A stretch of 64,000 bases of DNA from Aestuariispira ectoiniformans (GCF_025136295.1 NZ_CP062788.1:2621588-2685587), one strand, 5' to 3'. Shown: positions 37,929 through 47,089, numbered from the stretch's first letter. Made by a program: numbers and translations. The notes: generated from the sequence alone by a model not told the origin.

Positions 37929-38834
37929 ATGATGAAAAGCCCGCTATTGATTGCATGGGCCTGTGTGCTTTCCGCATCCTTATGCTTTGCCGTTTTGTTC
38001 GCGATGCCCCGTTTTGCGAATGCGGATTTAAGTTGGGCTCAAATTGCATTTGTTCGCTACCTTGGCGGTTTTGTCTGCGTAACTTTCTATGGGCTGATTT
38101 CCGGCAGGTGGCGGCGACAGGTGACCCGGAATTATTGGCATATCCATGTGCCCAGGGCTTTGTTCGGGATCGGGACGGTTGGTTGCATCGTCTATGCCAC
38201 ACGGTCACTGGCTTATTCCGATGCGATTGCGGTCGGTTTCTCGAAGGGTGGTTTTGTCCTGCTTTTTTCCGCTCTGCTGCTGAGGGAGGCGGTAGGAGCG
38301 GTGAGATGTGTTGGCCTATGCCTCAGTTTTGCGGGGGCGCTCGTAATCTTATCCAACGAGCAGGGCGGTCTTTCAATGGACATTTTTTCCGGAGCTGGTG
38401 GGATCGCGTTGCTTGGCGCCATATTTATGGCGGGTGAAGTCGTATTGTTGAAAATGGCGACATTGAAAGACAATGCGCTTGGTATGCTTGCCTGGGTAAA
38501 CGGCACAGGGATGATCGTTGCGTTGTGCCTGTCGCTGCCGGACGGGATGCCGGATATGAATTGGTCGCTTCTACCGGTGATCCTGATGGGGCCGATTGCC
38601 GTCTTTGGACAGATGTTGAACTACTTCGGGCATCGGCAGGCAGATGCGTCTTTCCTGGCGCCTCTGGGCTATACAACAATTGTCTATTCCATTGTCATTG
38701 GCTGGGTGGCGTTTTCAGAAAGCCTGTCCTTTGTGGGGGCGGTCGGCGCATTTCTTGTCATCGCAGGCGGGGCGATTTCGGCGCGTACCCCGTTAAACAC
38801 TCTGGTATCACCGGTGCGGATCGGACGAGTATGA
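37929..38834 (+). CDS. EamA/DMT-family transporter
   Basis: An inner-membrane protein of 301 residues with ten hydrophobic segments in two EamA repeats (PLLIAWACVLSASLCFAVLF at the start; second repeat from about residue 150). The substrate is unknown; its control by the divergent LysR gene is inferred from arrangement. A GTG at 37917 would add four residues. It resembles the other DMT protein in this window only at the level of family. Confidence 0.88.
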   Translation: MMKSPLLIAWACVLSASLCFAVLFAMPRFANADLSWAQIAFVRYLGGFVCVTFYGLISGRWRRQVTRNYWHIHVPRALFGIGTVGCIVYATRSLAYSDAIAVGFSKGGFVLLFSALLLREAVGAVRCVGLCLSFAGALVILSNEQGGLSMDIFSGAGGIALLGAIFMAGEVVLLKMATLKDNALGMLAWVNGTGMIVALCLSLPDGMPDMNWSLLPVILMGPIAVFGQMLNYFGHRQADASFLAPLGYTTIVYSIVIGWVAFSESLSFVGAVGAFLVIAGGAISARTPLNTLVSPVRIGRV

Positions 38835-38924
38835 GGCTGGTTGAGCGCAGTATCTTAATGGTAGAAATAATGCTAATTATTCAATTAGATTATTTTTCCT
38901 TGCTCCGTTAGTATCCTTCAATCC

Positions 38925-39050
38925 CACATCCACCTACGCGCATTTGGTGGGTGCGGCCGTAACGGGCCGTCTTTGTGGGGGGATTCCCCAAATCTCGGAT
39001 TAATGCCGGGACAGAAGCGCCTCAAGTGTTGAGGCGCTTCTGTTGTGTAT
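38925..39050 (+). ncRNA. Candidate structured noncoding RNA or leader with terminator hairpin
   Basis: Predicted by eye: an outer helix AATCCCACA (from 38930) with TGTGG...GGGATT, enclosing hairpin CATCCACC / GGTGGGTG (38936-38953) and hairpin CGGCC / GGCCG (38954-38969); then TCTCGG / CCGGGA (38993-39011), then a perfect 14-bp hairpin at 39011-39043 with a 5-base loop. Dense nested pairing with no coding signal suggests an independent small RNA or a regulatory leader of ribE. No family was recognised. Confidence 0.5.
39011..39043. terminator. 14-bp hairpin upstream of ribE
   Basis: ACAGAAGCGCCTCA with TGAGGCGCTTCTGT around a 5-base loop; the plus-strand tail GTTGTGTAT is only modestly T-rich, so termination may be partial. 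Confidence 0.7.
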
Positions 39051-39265
39051 GGCAGGATTATTTACTCAGGCCCGTGTCGCCGGGGTATAAGTGTTTCCCT
39101 GGATGGGGCCGATATGTTCAGGGCTGGGCAGGCTTTATCTTCTTGTTCTTCGGTGGAAACCCTATGTTGCCGCAAATCGAAGAAAAATGTCCATTTTTTG
39201 TTAGAATTGTCCGGTCGAAACTCGTAAAAACCGGGCAGGAATGAATGACGATTGGGGCAGGCAAA

Positions 39266-39892
39266 ATGTTTACCGGAATTGTGTCGGACATCGGTCAGAT
39301 CAGCGGTGTCGAAAAACGGGGCGACACACGCTTTGTTATCGAGACTTCGTATGACCCGGATACCATTGATCTTGGGGCGTCCATCGCTTGTTCCGGCGTC
39401 TGTCTGACAGTTGTCGAAAAGGGAACGGACGATGCCGGACAAAACTGGTTTGCGGTTGATGCCTCTGAAGAAACATTAAGCCTGTCTTCTTGCCGCAACT
39501 GGGATATCGGCACCAAGGTCAATCTGGAACGGGCATTGCGGTTGGGCGATGAACTGGGCGGCCACTTTGTTCTGGGCCATGTTGACGGATTGGCCAAAAT
39601 CGCATCGCGTGAAGCAGAAGGCGATAGCCATCGCTTCACCTTTGAGGTGCCCAAAGACCTGATGAAGTTTATTGCGCCCAAGGGATCGGTGGTCCTGAAC
39701 GGTGTGTCGTTGACAATCAACGAAATCTACACCCCTGAAACCGGTCAGAATTTTGTTGGATTTGGGGTTAATATCATCCCTCACACCGCAGAACATACCA
39801 CCTTTGGCGACGCAAAACCGGGTGATCCGGTAAATATCGAAGTCGACTCAATGGCGCGCTATGTTGCGCGTCTCATGGAACATAAGGACTGA
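39266..39892 (+). CDS. ribE: Riboflavin synthase alpha chain
   Basis: Dismutates two 6,7-dimethyl-8-ribityllumazines to riboflavin. The 208-residue protein starts with the MFTGIV motif and contains two lumazine-binding repeats: residues 1-95 with CSGVCLTVV and repeat 2 from [11 protein letters not shown] with [12 protein letters not shown] at 39266 is set by the family N-terminus. It is 5 bases before ribB. Confidence 0.95.
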   Translation: MFTGIVSDIGQISGVEKRGDTRFVIETSYDPDTIDLGASIACSGVCLTVVEKGTDDAGQNWFAVDASEETLSLSSCRNWDIGTKVNLERALRLGDELGGHFVLGHVDGLAKIASREAEGDSHRFTFEVPKDLMKFIAPKGSVVLNGVSLTINEIYTPETGQNFVGFGVNIIPHTAEHTTFGDAKPGDPVNIEVDSMARYVARLMEHKD

Positions 39893-39897
39893 GTGCC

Positions 39898-41070
39898 GTG
39901 GCTGACAAAGTAAGTTTGAAGACCGTATCCAAACAGGATGTAGAGCGCGCGGCAGAAGACCTGGCATTCCTGTCGCCGATTGAAGATATTATTGAAGACG
40001 CGCGAAATGGACGCATGTTCATTCTGGTCGATGACGAAGATCGTGAGAATGAAGGCGATCTTGTCATCCCCGCCCAGATGGCAACGCCGGATGCCATCAA
40101 TTTCATGGCAAAACATGGCCGCGGTCTTATCTGTCTCGCGATGACGCAGGAGCGTTGTGACCGTCTGGGGCTGCATCTTATGCCGCAGACCAATTCGAGC
40201 CGTTTTGGAACGGCCTTCACCGTTTCCATCGAAGCCCGCGAAGGGGTGACGACGGGCATTTCCGCGCCGGATCGGGCCCGAACCATTGCGGTTGCCTGCG
40301 ACCCGAATGCAACGGATAGTGATATCACGACGCCAGGGCATGTCTTCCCGCTTGTAGCGCGTGACGGTGGCGTTTTGGTCCGCACCGGCCACACCGAGGC
40401 GGCGGTTGATATTTCCCGCCTCGCCGGGATGAGCCCGGCCGGTGTCATTTGTGAAATCATGAATGACGACGGTGAAATGGCCCGTTTGCCGGACCTGATC
40501 AAATTCGCCCAGTACCATGGATTGAAAGTGGGGGCGATTGCGGATCTGATTGCTTACCGCCGACGCTATGACCACATGGTAAAGCGTGTGGAGGAAATGC
40601 CCTTCACATCGAAGCATGGGGGCGAATTCAAGCTTTGCGTTTATGTGAACGAGTTGAGTTATGCGGAACATGTTGTCCTGGTTAAAGGTGACATTACCCA
40701 TGGCGGTCCGGTTCTGGTCCGTATGCATGCCATGCATGTCCTGGAGGATGTGCTGGGTGACGTGTCTACGGGCAAGGCCGGGGATCTGCAGCGGTCGTTG
40801 GAGATCATCGGTGAGGAAGGCCGTGGTGTTGTCGTGTTGATCCGCGAGCCACATGCCAAATCCCTGTCGGATCAGGTGAAGCAGCGCCTGGACAAACCGA
40901 CCTCGCGTGAAGAGGATGGTCACCATGAACTCCGCGACTATGGCGTTGGCGCCCAGATTCTTCTGGACCTCGGCATCAGTGAAATGGAGTTGCTGTCCAA
41001 CACGGATAAGACCATCATTGGTCTGGATGGCTATGGCCTCACAGTCGTTGGGCGTCGTCCGATCGACTAA
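39898..41070 (+). CDS. ribB: 3,4-dihydroxy-2-butanone 4-phosphate synthase with degenerate GTP-cyclohydrolase-II domain (RibBX)
   Basis: The N-terminal half (about 20-225) is an intact RibB, with [15 protein letters not shown]-type substrate contacts, [13 protein letters not shown] and the [13 protein letters not shown] block. The C-terminal half resembles GTP cyclohydrolase II but lacks its three zinc cysteines (the region reads [19 protein letters not shown]) and its QEGRGIGL loop ([13 protein letters not shown]). This is the RibBX arrangement described in proteobacteria, so the protein should make only the butanone phosphate, and a separate RibA is needed elsewhere. GTG start, 5 bases after ribE. 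Confidence 0.92.
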   Translation: MADKVSLKTVSKQDVERAAEDLAFLSPIEDIIEDARNGRMFILVDDEDRENEGDLVIPAQMATPDAINFMAKHGRGLICLAMTQERCDRLGLHLMPQTNSSRFGTAFTVSIEAREGVTTGISAPDRARTIAVACDPNATDSDITTPGHVFPLVARDGGVLVRTGHTEAAVDISRLAGMSPAGVICEIMNDDGEMARLPDLIKFAQYHGLKVGAIADLIAYRRRYDHMVKRVEEMPFTSKHGGEFKLCVYVNELSYAEHVVLVKGDITHGGPVLVRMHAMHVLEDVLGDVSTGKAGDLQRSLEIIGEEGRGVVVLIREPHAKSLSDQVKQRLDKPTSREEDGHHELRDYGVGAQILLDLGISEMELLSNTDKTIIGLDGYGLTVVGRRPID

Positions 41071-41169
41071 GGGGCTTGATTGATGAGCCGCAATCGTTGA
41101 TAACCCAGCCTCTTTCCGGCAGGGCTGAAAATGCCGGGACAGATATTATTTGAAATGGAAAGACGGAAG

Positions 41170-41625
41170 ATGGCTGATAAGAAACCGCATATAATGATCG
41201 TAGAAGCGCGTTTTTACGACGACATTGCCAATGAATTGGCAAATGGTGCGATTGAGGCTCTCGAAGCGGCTGGCGCGACATATGAGCGGTTCGAGGTTGC
41301 CGGGGCCTTTGAAATTCCCTCTGCCATTTCCTATGCTCTGATCCACGAAGAGATGGAAGACAAACAGCGTTTCGACGGATACATCGCGCTTGGTTGTGTT
41401 ATTCGCGGTGAAACGTCGCACTATGACTATGTTTGTGGCGAAAGTGCCCGCGGCCTGATGCAGCTTTCCATGGATTATGGTTTGGCTGTGGCGAATGGCA
41501 TTCTCACTGTTGAGAACAGCGATCAGGCCTGGGCCCGCGCGGCGCGCGACCAGAAGAACAAAGGTGGCGAGGTGGCAAAAGCCTGCCTCGGTATGATTGA
41601 CTTGAAGCGGCAATTTGGGTTGTAA
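41170..41625 (+). CDS. ribH: 6,7-dimethyl-8-ribityllumazine synthase
   Basis: Condenses the RibD and RibB products into the lumazine. The 151-residue protein has VEARFYDDIANELANGA, FEVAGAFEIPSAI, GCVIRGETSHYDYVCGESA with the catalytic His, and NGILTVENSDQAWARA. ATG at 41170 follows GGAAAGACGGAAG; an upstream frame to 41131 is not supported. It sits before nusB, the usual partner. Confidence 0.95.
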   Translation: MADKKPHIMIVEARFYDDIANELANGAIEALEAAGATYERFEVAGAFEIPSAISYALIHEEMEDKQRFDGYIALGCVIRGETSHYDYVCGESARGLMQLSMDYGLAVANGILTVENSDQAWARAARDQKNKGGEVAKACLGMIDLKRQFGL

Positions 41626-41630
41626 GCGGG

Positions 41631-42164
41631 ATGAGTGTACCGAAAGGAAAAGGTAAGCGTCGGCGCGCGGCCAGATTGGCGGCGGTCCAGGGACTTTATG
41701 AAATGGACCTCGTCGGGCATAGCCTGATTGAAGTCTTGGGCGCATTTTCTACCCGTGGCGCCACGGCGGACCTGGATGGTCAGGAAGTGGCCGCGGATAG
41801 CAGTCTGTTCCAGGATCTGGTGAAGGGTGTTACCGAGAGAAAAGACGATCTGGACCGGGTCCTGAACGAAGCGATGTCCGGCCGGACGGTAGACCGTCTG
41901 GAAGTGCTGATGCGCTCCATCCTGCGCGCAGGCGCCTATGAGATCATCAGCCGTTCCGACATTGACCCGCCTCTGACCATCAGTGAATACCTGACGGTAA
42001 CCTCCTCATTTTATGGCGGCGGCGAACCGGCCTTTGTGAATGGCGTATTGGACCGGTTGGTCAAGACCGTCGATGCGGATGACTTCGGCATTGAGGATGT
42101 CCCCAATCTGGTTGGTGACGAAGACACTGCGCCGGATGACGCCGACGAAAGTTCCGATGACTAA
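41631..42164 (+). CDS. nusB: Transcription antitermination factor NusB
   Basis: RNA-binding protein of rRNA antitermination. The 177-residue helical protein has the N-terminal RRRAARLAAVQGLYEMDL (arginine-rich RNA contact) and the C-terminal LRAGAYEIISRSDIDPPLTISEYL and FVNGVLDRLVK of the family. A long acidic C-terminal tail (DEDTAPDDADESSDD) is an addition beyond the fold. Its stop overlaps the thiL start by 8 bases. Confidence 0.95.
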   Translation: MSVPKGKGKRRRAARLAAVQGLYEMDLVGHSLIEVLGAFSTRGATADLDGQEVAADSSLFQDLVKGVTERKDDLDRVLNEAMSGRTVDRLEVLMRSILRAGAYEIISRSDIDPPLTISEYLTVTSSFYGGGEPAFVNGVLDRLVKTVDADDFGIEDVPNLVGDEDTAPDDADESSDD

Positions 42165-43149
42165 GAAAGCCGGCAAAGGAGAGTTTGGCCGCATCCGGGA
42201 CTACTTCGCACCGCTGACTGAAGGGCGTGCAGGTAGTTTCAACTTGAAGGATGACGCCGCCTGGCTCGACTTTCCGACATCGGAACATCTAGTGATCACC
42301 ACGGACATGCTTGTTCGTGGTGTTCATTTTCTGGGGGATGAGACACCGGCGGCGATCGCGGCAAAAGCCTTGCGGGTAAACCTCTCCGATCTGGCAGGAA
42401 AGGGGGCTTGTCCGCTCGCCTATTCTTTGGGGTTGGCACTGCCGTCTGATGTTGAGGACGCATGGGTCGAACAGTTTGCCGCGGGCCTGGCGGAAGACCA
42501 GAAACGATATGGGCTGTATCTTTTAGGCGGCGACAGCGTTTCGACGCCGGGCCCGATTACCATATCAATCACGACATACGGCACCATTCCCAAGGATTGC
42601 TATCCCAGCCGCACAGCGGGACGGGTCGGTGACCATCTATATGTTAGCGGTACAATAGGGGATGGTGCCTTGGGCTTGCTGGCCGCCAGGGGGGTGTTCG
42701 GCCAGTCCGGGATTTCTGATCGATTGGTGGAGCGCTATCGCTATCCACAGCCTCGGATTCAGTTAGGGCAGCTACTGCGGGGTAAGGTCTCGGCCTCAAT
42801 GGATATTTCCGATGGGCTGGTGGGGGATTTGAGTGCCCTTGCGAAAGCATCCGGCTGCTGTGCCGGAATAAACAGCTTTGATGTCCCATTGTCCGAGTCG
42901 GCTGCTGCTCTTATCGCAGAGGAGCCGAGCCTGCTGGAAACGGCTCTTACTGGCGGCGACGACTATGAGTTGCTGTTTGCTGTTCCTCCACGCTCCGTGG
43001 AGGCGGTGAAACAGGCGGCAAGTCTGGCGAATACACCGATCCAACAAATCGGGATGCTACGCGCGGGGGATCCTTCCGGTGATGTCTTTGTTTCCGACCG
43101 TGAAGGAAAGCGGCTGGAATTTATCCAGGAAAAATATACACATACTTGA
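42157..43149 (+). CDS. thiL: Thiamine-monophosphate kinase
   Basis: ATP-dependent step from thiamine phosphate to thiamine diphosphate. The 330-residue protein shows LKDDAAWLDFP, TTDMLVRGVHFLGDE, ALRVNLSDLAGKGACP, and GLYLLGGDSVSTPG, with the second metal motif SMDISDGLVGDLS and GGDDYELLF. The ATG at 42157 overlaps the nusB stop (ATGACTAA), implying coupled translation, as usual for nusB-thiL. Confidence 0.96.
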   Translation: MTKKAGKGEFGRIRDYFAPLTEGRAGSFNLKDDAAWLDFPTSEHLVITTDMLVRGVHFLGDETPAAIAAKALRVNLSDLAGKGACPLAYSLGLALPSDVEDAWVEQFAAGLAEDQKRYGLYLLGGDSVSTPGPITISITTYGTIPKDCYPSRTAGRVGDHLYVSGTIGDGALGLLAARGVFGQSGISDRLVERYRYPQPRIQLGQLLRGKVSASMDISDGLVGDLSALAKASGCCAGINSFDVPLSESAAALIAEEPSLLETALTGGDDYELLFAVPPRSVEAVKQAASLANTPIQQIGMLRAGDPSGDVFVSDREGKRLEFIQEKYTHT

Positions 43150-43188
43150 CGGCGCGATTGCCTTCATGGCCACATAGGTGCCGGAATC

Positions 43189-43635
43189 ATGAAAAAACTT
43201 ATCCTTTTACTTATTGTATTACTCTTGTTGCTGGGGGCCATCGGTGGTGGCGCCTACTACTATTTCTTCAAACGACCAACGGACGAGACGGCGACCGAAG
43301 AAGTTGTCAGTGAACCGCTGCCGGAATTTGAAGAAATTGATTCACTGTCAATTCCGGTCATCCGCAATGGCAGTGTGAAGAAATTTGTGCTGTTGAAAGT
43401 TGCTGTTGAGTTGACGGATGGTGATTATAGAACAAGAGTGCAGTCCTATATGCCACGTCTCAAAGATGCCTACCTGCGCGAATTGCATGGTTATTTTGCA
43501 ACGGTACCTGTCGATGACCCGGTAAACGTTCGTGCAGTTGCGACCCGATTGATGAAGGCAAGCGCCCGTGTATTGGGGAAAGGTGTCGTGAAAGATATCC
43601 TTGTGCAAGGGGTCTATGAGCGTAAAAGCAGCTAA
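43189..43635 (+). CDS. fliL: Flagellar basal body-associated protein FliL-like
   Basis: A 148-residue protein with one strong N-terminal membrane helix (LILLLIVLLLLLGAIGGGAYYYF), a short acidic linker, and a periplasmic domain with FVLLKVAVELTDGDYRTRVQSYMPRLKDAYL, which matches the FliL/stomatin-like fold. FliL assists stator function at the flagellar motor. It follows thiL by 39 bases and is followed by an MFS gene, away from other flagellar genes in this window. Confidence 0.82.
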   Translation: MKKLILLLIVLLLLLGAIGGGAYYYFFKRPTDETATEEVVSEPLPEFEEIDSLSIPVIRNGSVKKFVLLKVAVELTDGDYRTRVQSYMPRLKDAYLRELHGYFATVPVDDPVNVRAVATRLMKASARVLGKGVVKDILVQGVYERKSS

Positions 43636-43673
43636 GACGTTATACAATCATTCGCTAAAAGGACAGTCTGTGT

Positions 43674-44888
43674 ATGACACACACGATAGTGGATAGAGGG
43701 CCGATGAAGCGCAATGTGGCGCTGCTTTCTGCGTGTCTCGCTCTTTCGACGACCGGCGTGACGGTGACCGCGGTTGTGTCTGCACTTGCTGGCAAGATGC
43801 TTGCGCCGGACGGGATGTGGACATTGCCACTGGCGCTGCAGTTCATTGGGATGACCGTGATGGCCATTCCCGCCAATACGATCATGAACTGGATTGGCCG
43901 ACGTGCCGGGTTCACCCTGGGACAGCTTATCGGGATTGGTGGCGCCTTTCTGTCCTACTATGCAATCATCGAGCTTGATTATGAGTTGCTCTGTGTCGGT
44001 GGGCTGTTGCTGGGCTTCCATAATGCTTTTTGGAATGGCTTTCGCTTTGCTGCGACGGAAACGGCCACGGAAAGCTTCAAGAACAAGGCTATTTCCTATG
44101 TCCTTGCCGGTGGTGTTATTTCGGCAATCATCGGGCCTGAGATAGCAAAATTCAGCAAGGATTTGATGGCGCCTGCCACTTATGCCGGTTCCTATCTGGT
44201 GATTGTCCTGCTGTGTTGCATCACAATTGCGATTTTGCAGTTCATCCGTATTCCCCGGCCCAAGCGTCATGAGCTCAAGGATACCGGCAGGCCGCTTGGG
44301 CAAATCATCAAGCAGCCGACATTTATCGCGGCGGCATTGGCGGCGGCAATCGGTTACGGCAGCATGTCGCTGATCATGACGGCAACCATGCCGGCCATGG
44401 AAATCTGCGGTTTCGGCTTTGACGAATCGGCCTTTGTCATCCAATGGCACGCCATTGCCATGTTTGCCCCAAACTTTTTCACGGGAAGCCTCATTCAGCG
44501 CTTTGGGGTCTTGAATGTTATCACGACAGGGATCGTCCTGATGTTTGCCTGTATTGCGGTTAACCTCAGTGGCATCGAATACCTTCAGTTCCTGAGTGGG
44601 CTGGTCGCCCTCGGTCTGGCGTGGAACTTTATGTTCGTAGGCGGCACCACCTTGCTGACGGAATGCTATCGCAGTGAAGAGCGGTTCAAGGTCCAGGGTC
44701 TGAATGACTTTATCGTCTATGGGATGATGTCGTTATCCAGCCTGAGTTCGGGGATATTGTTGCAGAAGTTTGGATGGGTAGCGGTGAACACGGCTGTTAT
44801 CCTGCCGATATTGGTTGTGACGGGGGTTATGATCTGGGTGCGGGTGCTCCGGAACCGTCAGGCCCGGAGCTTGTCCGCGGCAGAATAA
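43674..44888 (+). CDS. Major facilitator superfamily transporter
   Basis: A 404-residue inner-membrane protein with about twelve hydrophobic segments. The loop between helices 2 and 3 carries NWIGRRAGFTLGQLIGIGGA, the MFS motif A variant. The family branch and substrate cannot be assigned. AAAGGA lies 9 bases before the ATG at 43674. The terminator behind it belongs mainly to the opposite-strand bamE. Confidence 0.87.
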   Translation: MTHTIVDRGPMKRNVALLSACLALSTTGVTVTAVVSALAGKMLAPDGMWTLPLALQFIGMTVMAIPANTIMNWIGRRAGFTLGQLIGIGGAFLSYYAIIELDYELLCVGGLLLGFHNAFWNGFRFAATETATESFKNKAISYVLAGGVISAIIGPEIAKFSKDLMAPATYAGSYLVIVLLCCITIAILQFIRIPRPKRHELKDTGRPLGQIIKQPTFIAAALAAAIGYGSMSLIMTATMPAMEICGFGFDESAFVIQWHAIAMFAPNFFTGSLIQRFGVLNVITTGIVLMFACIAVNLSGIEYLQFLSGLVALGLAWNFMFVGGTTLLTECYRSEERFKVQGLNDFIVYGMMSLSSLSSGILLQKFGWVAVNTAVILPILVVTGVMIWVRVLRNRQARSLSAAE

Positions 44889-44922
44889 AGAAAAGGCGCA
44901 GCCGCGTCTGGCGGTTGCGCCC
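44889..44922 (-). terminator. Intrinsic terminator after bamE
   Basis: Stem GGCGCAGCCG / CGGTTGCGCC (one G-T pair) with T-rich continuation on the minus strand. Confidence 0.8.
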
Positions 44923-44949
44923 CATCACAAAGCGGCAGAATAACAGGTG

Positions 44950-45444
44950 TTATTTTGAACCCTGCCCAGGGCTAAAGCGCCCGACGTTGCCCAGTAGCTG
45001 CTCTATAAAGCCCAGGCTATGTCCCGACGTCGGCGTAACGCGCTCCTGCAGGGCAATCTTGCGAAGGTCGTCTTTCGTGTAGTGCTGCATCTGCTGAAGA
45101 ATACCGCGATCATCGAAATAAAGCACCAGCACCTGATGATCGACGATTTCAGGCTCGAAAAAGGCCCATTGTTCCTTCCGCTGGCTCATATAATACCAGG
45201 TCTGCGAATCAAAGGTGCCGACCGTTGAAGGGGAGCCGAGCAGGCGCTGTACTTCAGCTTTATTGGAAGAGCCGACGTGAACCTGTTCCATTTGGGACGG
45301 TAAGGGGAGGTTGCCACGAATAGCAACCTTCGGGGAGCAGCCCGCAACGGCGAGGGCAAGGCCCGTTGCCGCAACAAATGCTTTCAATGCCTGTTTGGGA
45401 CCACAGGTGTATGTCTTGTCGGTGAGGGGGCTCATCTTACCCAT
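44950..45444 (-). CDS. bamE: Outer membrane protein assembly factor BamE
   Basis: Small lipoprotein of the beta-barrel assembly machine. The 164-residue protein has a lipobox AVAGC with Cys36 as the acyl site and a SmpA/OmlA domain (SSNKAEVQRLLGSPSTVGTFDSQ, TWYYMSQRKE). The C-terminal extension RVTPTSGHSLGFIEQLLGNVGRF is typical of alphaproteobacterial BamE. It is divergent from the cytochrome c chaperone gene, a conserved arrangement in this class. Confidence 0.93.
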   Translation of the reverse strand: MGKMSPLTDKTYTCGPKQALKAFVAATGLALAVAGCSPKVAIRGNLPLPSQMEQVHVGSSNKAEVQRLLGSPSTVGTFDSQTWYYMSQRKEQWAFFEPEIVDHQVLVLYFDDRGILQQMQHYTKDDLRKIALQERVTPTSGHSLGFIEQLLGNVGRFSPGQGSK

Positions 45445-45668
45445 TTACCATGCCTTACTGGACTAATTCGATATTCATCAACAGGCTGTATTAACGCCTT
45501 TTCAAATGGTGACAGTGTTGATAAGTCCTGCGCTGTCGACCAAGTTGTGGCAAAATTACACTGGTGGCCCGTTCTGTCAATGGAACCCTGTGCGGGGAGA
45601 GCGGCAAGCGGACCTCGGCCGCGTCAGAATTGTCGATTGTTCCGGCTACTAATCCAGATAGGTGACGC

Positions 45669-46220
45669 ATGGTATTTAAATGGGCAAAGCGGGTCTTTAC
45701 CGCATCTTCAGACGAGGTGACTGCCGAACGCCTGTATTTGGCACTTGTCGAACAATCCCGACAGCATGCCTTCTATGCGGAATATGGTGTATCCGATTCG
45801 GTTGATGGCCGGTTCGATATGATTGCCGTACACCTTTTCCTTATTCTCGACAGACTGCATGATGAGGCCAAGGCCGCCGGTGCTTCCCAGGCGCTGGTCA
45901 ACCGGGTAGTTGCGGATATGGACAACAGCCTGCGTGAAATGGGTGTTGGCGATATGAGTGTGGGCAAGAAAGTCCAGACCATGGCCAAGGCCCTGTATGG
46001 TCGACTGGAGGCTTATAGTCAGGGGTTTGATGAAGAGGATAACGAGAGCCTGGTAAAGGCGCTGGAACGCAATGTCTATCGCTCTGAAAAGCCTGTCGGG
46101 GCGAATGCGGTGCGGTTGGCGGCATATATGCGCAGACAGGCCGCTGTTCTTGCGGAACAATCCGTTGAAGAATTCCTGGCGGGCCATGTTCAATTTGCTG
46201 ATGAAGGAGAAGCCGAATGA
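45669..46220 (+). CDS. Ubiquinol-cytochrome c chaperone family protein
   Basis: A 183-residue helical protein with the CBP3/UQCC1-like domain: ALVEQSRQHAFYAEYGVSDSVDGRFDMI, HLFLILDRLHDE, and the DNSLREMGVGDMSVGKKVQTMAKALYGR block. Relatives help assemble cytochrome bc1 in mitochondria and are widespread in alphaproteobacteria. Its stop overlaps the next gene's start (ATGA), so it is coupled to the DUF177 gene. Confidence 0.9.
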   Translation: MVFKWAKRVFTASSDEVTAERLYLALVEQSRQHAFYAEYGVSDSVDGRFDMIAVHLFLILDRLHDEAKAAGASQALVNRVVADMDNSLREMGVGDMSVGKKVQTMAKALYGRLEAYSQGFDEEDNESLVKALERNVYRSEKPVGANAVRLAAYMRRQAAVLAEQSVEEFLAGHVQFADEGEAE

Positions 46221-46789
46221 CCCATAGTGAAGAGGCAGAACACCTGGTCGGCGAATATCATGTTGAGGTTGTCGTGGAGGAATTGCCCCGGACAGGGCGT
46301 CATTTCATCCTTGAACCCGATTCGGAGATACGCGACGCCCTGGCGGAGCGATTTGGTTTGCTGTCCTTGTCCGCTTTGCGTGGGGAGATGCATGTAAAGG
46401 CCCTGGCGGGGGCGCCAATCTATCGCGTTACAGGCCGTATCGAGGCTGCCTGTGAGCAACCTTGTGTCGTGACCTTGAGGCCTGTTGAACAAAGCATCAA
46501 TGAGGAGTTTGAGCTGGAGTTTGCGCCGGGGGTTGATCTGCCGGACGAACTTGATCTGACTCTGGAGGATGATGATCCATGCGAACCGATCATCAACGGC
46601 AAGATCGACCTCGGTGAGTTGTTGGCTCAACAGCTCGCCTTGGCGCTGGATCCCTATCCTCGTGCCTCCGATGCAGATCTGGAGAAAATTTGCGATGAAG
46701 CCGCGAAAAGTGGCCGTGAGTTTGAGGTTAATGCCGGAAAAGCGAGCCCGTTCGGAGCCCTTTCCAAGCTGAAAACAGAGAAAAAGTGA
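46217..46789 (+). CDS. DUF177/YceD family protein
   Basis: A 190-residue protein of the YceD family, which lies upstream of rpmF in most bacteria and affects 23S rRNA in plants and bacteria. Features: VTGRIEAACEQPCVVTLRPVEQ with a Cys pair, the acidic LELEFAPG-like region, and the closing SPFGALSKLK motif. It overlaps the chaperone gene by 4 bases and is 120 bases before rpmF. Confidence 0.9.
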   Translation: MTHSEEAEHLVGEYHVEVVVEELPRTGRHFILEPDSEIRDALAERFGLLSLSALRGEMHVKALAGAPIYRVTGRIEAACEQPCVVTLRPVEQSINEEFELEFAPGVDLPDELDLTLEDDDPCEPIINGKIDLGELLAQQLALALDPYPRASDADLEKICDEAAKSGREFEVNAGKASPFGALSKLKTEKK

Positions 46790-46909
46790 GGATTTCCGTA
46801 ATAGTGTCTTGCGGTATCCCTGCTTTTTCGTTATTTACCCTCCCGTTTCGCGGGTTTGCTTTCGGGCGGCCCGGGGAAATCGGATTTCACTCTAGTACGA
46901 GTAGTTAAG

Positions 46910-47089
46910 ATGGCTGTTCCTAAGAGAAAGGTGAGCCAGTCGCGCCGCGATATGCGCCGGGCTCACGATGCGTTGAAAAACAATGCTTACCAGGAATGTG
47001 CAAACTGTGGCGAGCTGAAACGCCCGCACCACGTTTGCGGTTCCTGTGGTCACTACGGCGACCGCGAGGTTGTTGAGGCCTCTGCGTAA
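46910..47089 (+). CDS. rpmF: 50S ribosomal protein L32
   Basis: A 59-residue protein: [20 protein letters not shown] at the start, then two CxxC pairs ([20 protein letters not shown]) that form a zinc site in many L32. ATG at 46910 is the family start. It sits between yceD and plsX as usual. Confidence 0.97.
   Translation: MAVPKRKVSQSRRDMRRAHDALKNNAYQECANCGELKRPHHVCGSCGHYGDREVVEASA

Larger units (their letters stand above)
38835..39265. other. Intergenic region before ribE
   Basis: 431 bases with no supportable protein gene. It contains a compact structured segment ending in a 14-bp hairpin (separate entry) and, nearer ribE, a TTCTTCG / CGAAGAA pair (about 39147-39184) and an AAAAATG-TC-CATTTTT repeat at 39183-39198. 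I looked for the FMN riboswitch expected in front of riboflavin genes and did not find its core. Confidence 0.7.

Noticed and set aside
38975-39244. 89-codon open frame in the gap before ribE
   Set aside because: Runs through the 14-bp hairpin, has no ribosome site and no family-like sequence.
38835-39265. FMN riboswitch in front of ribE
   Set aside because: The expected core (GGGCAGGGTGAAATTCCC-like segment and the following conserved stems) is not present in either strand of the gap.
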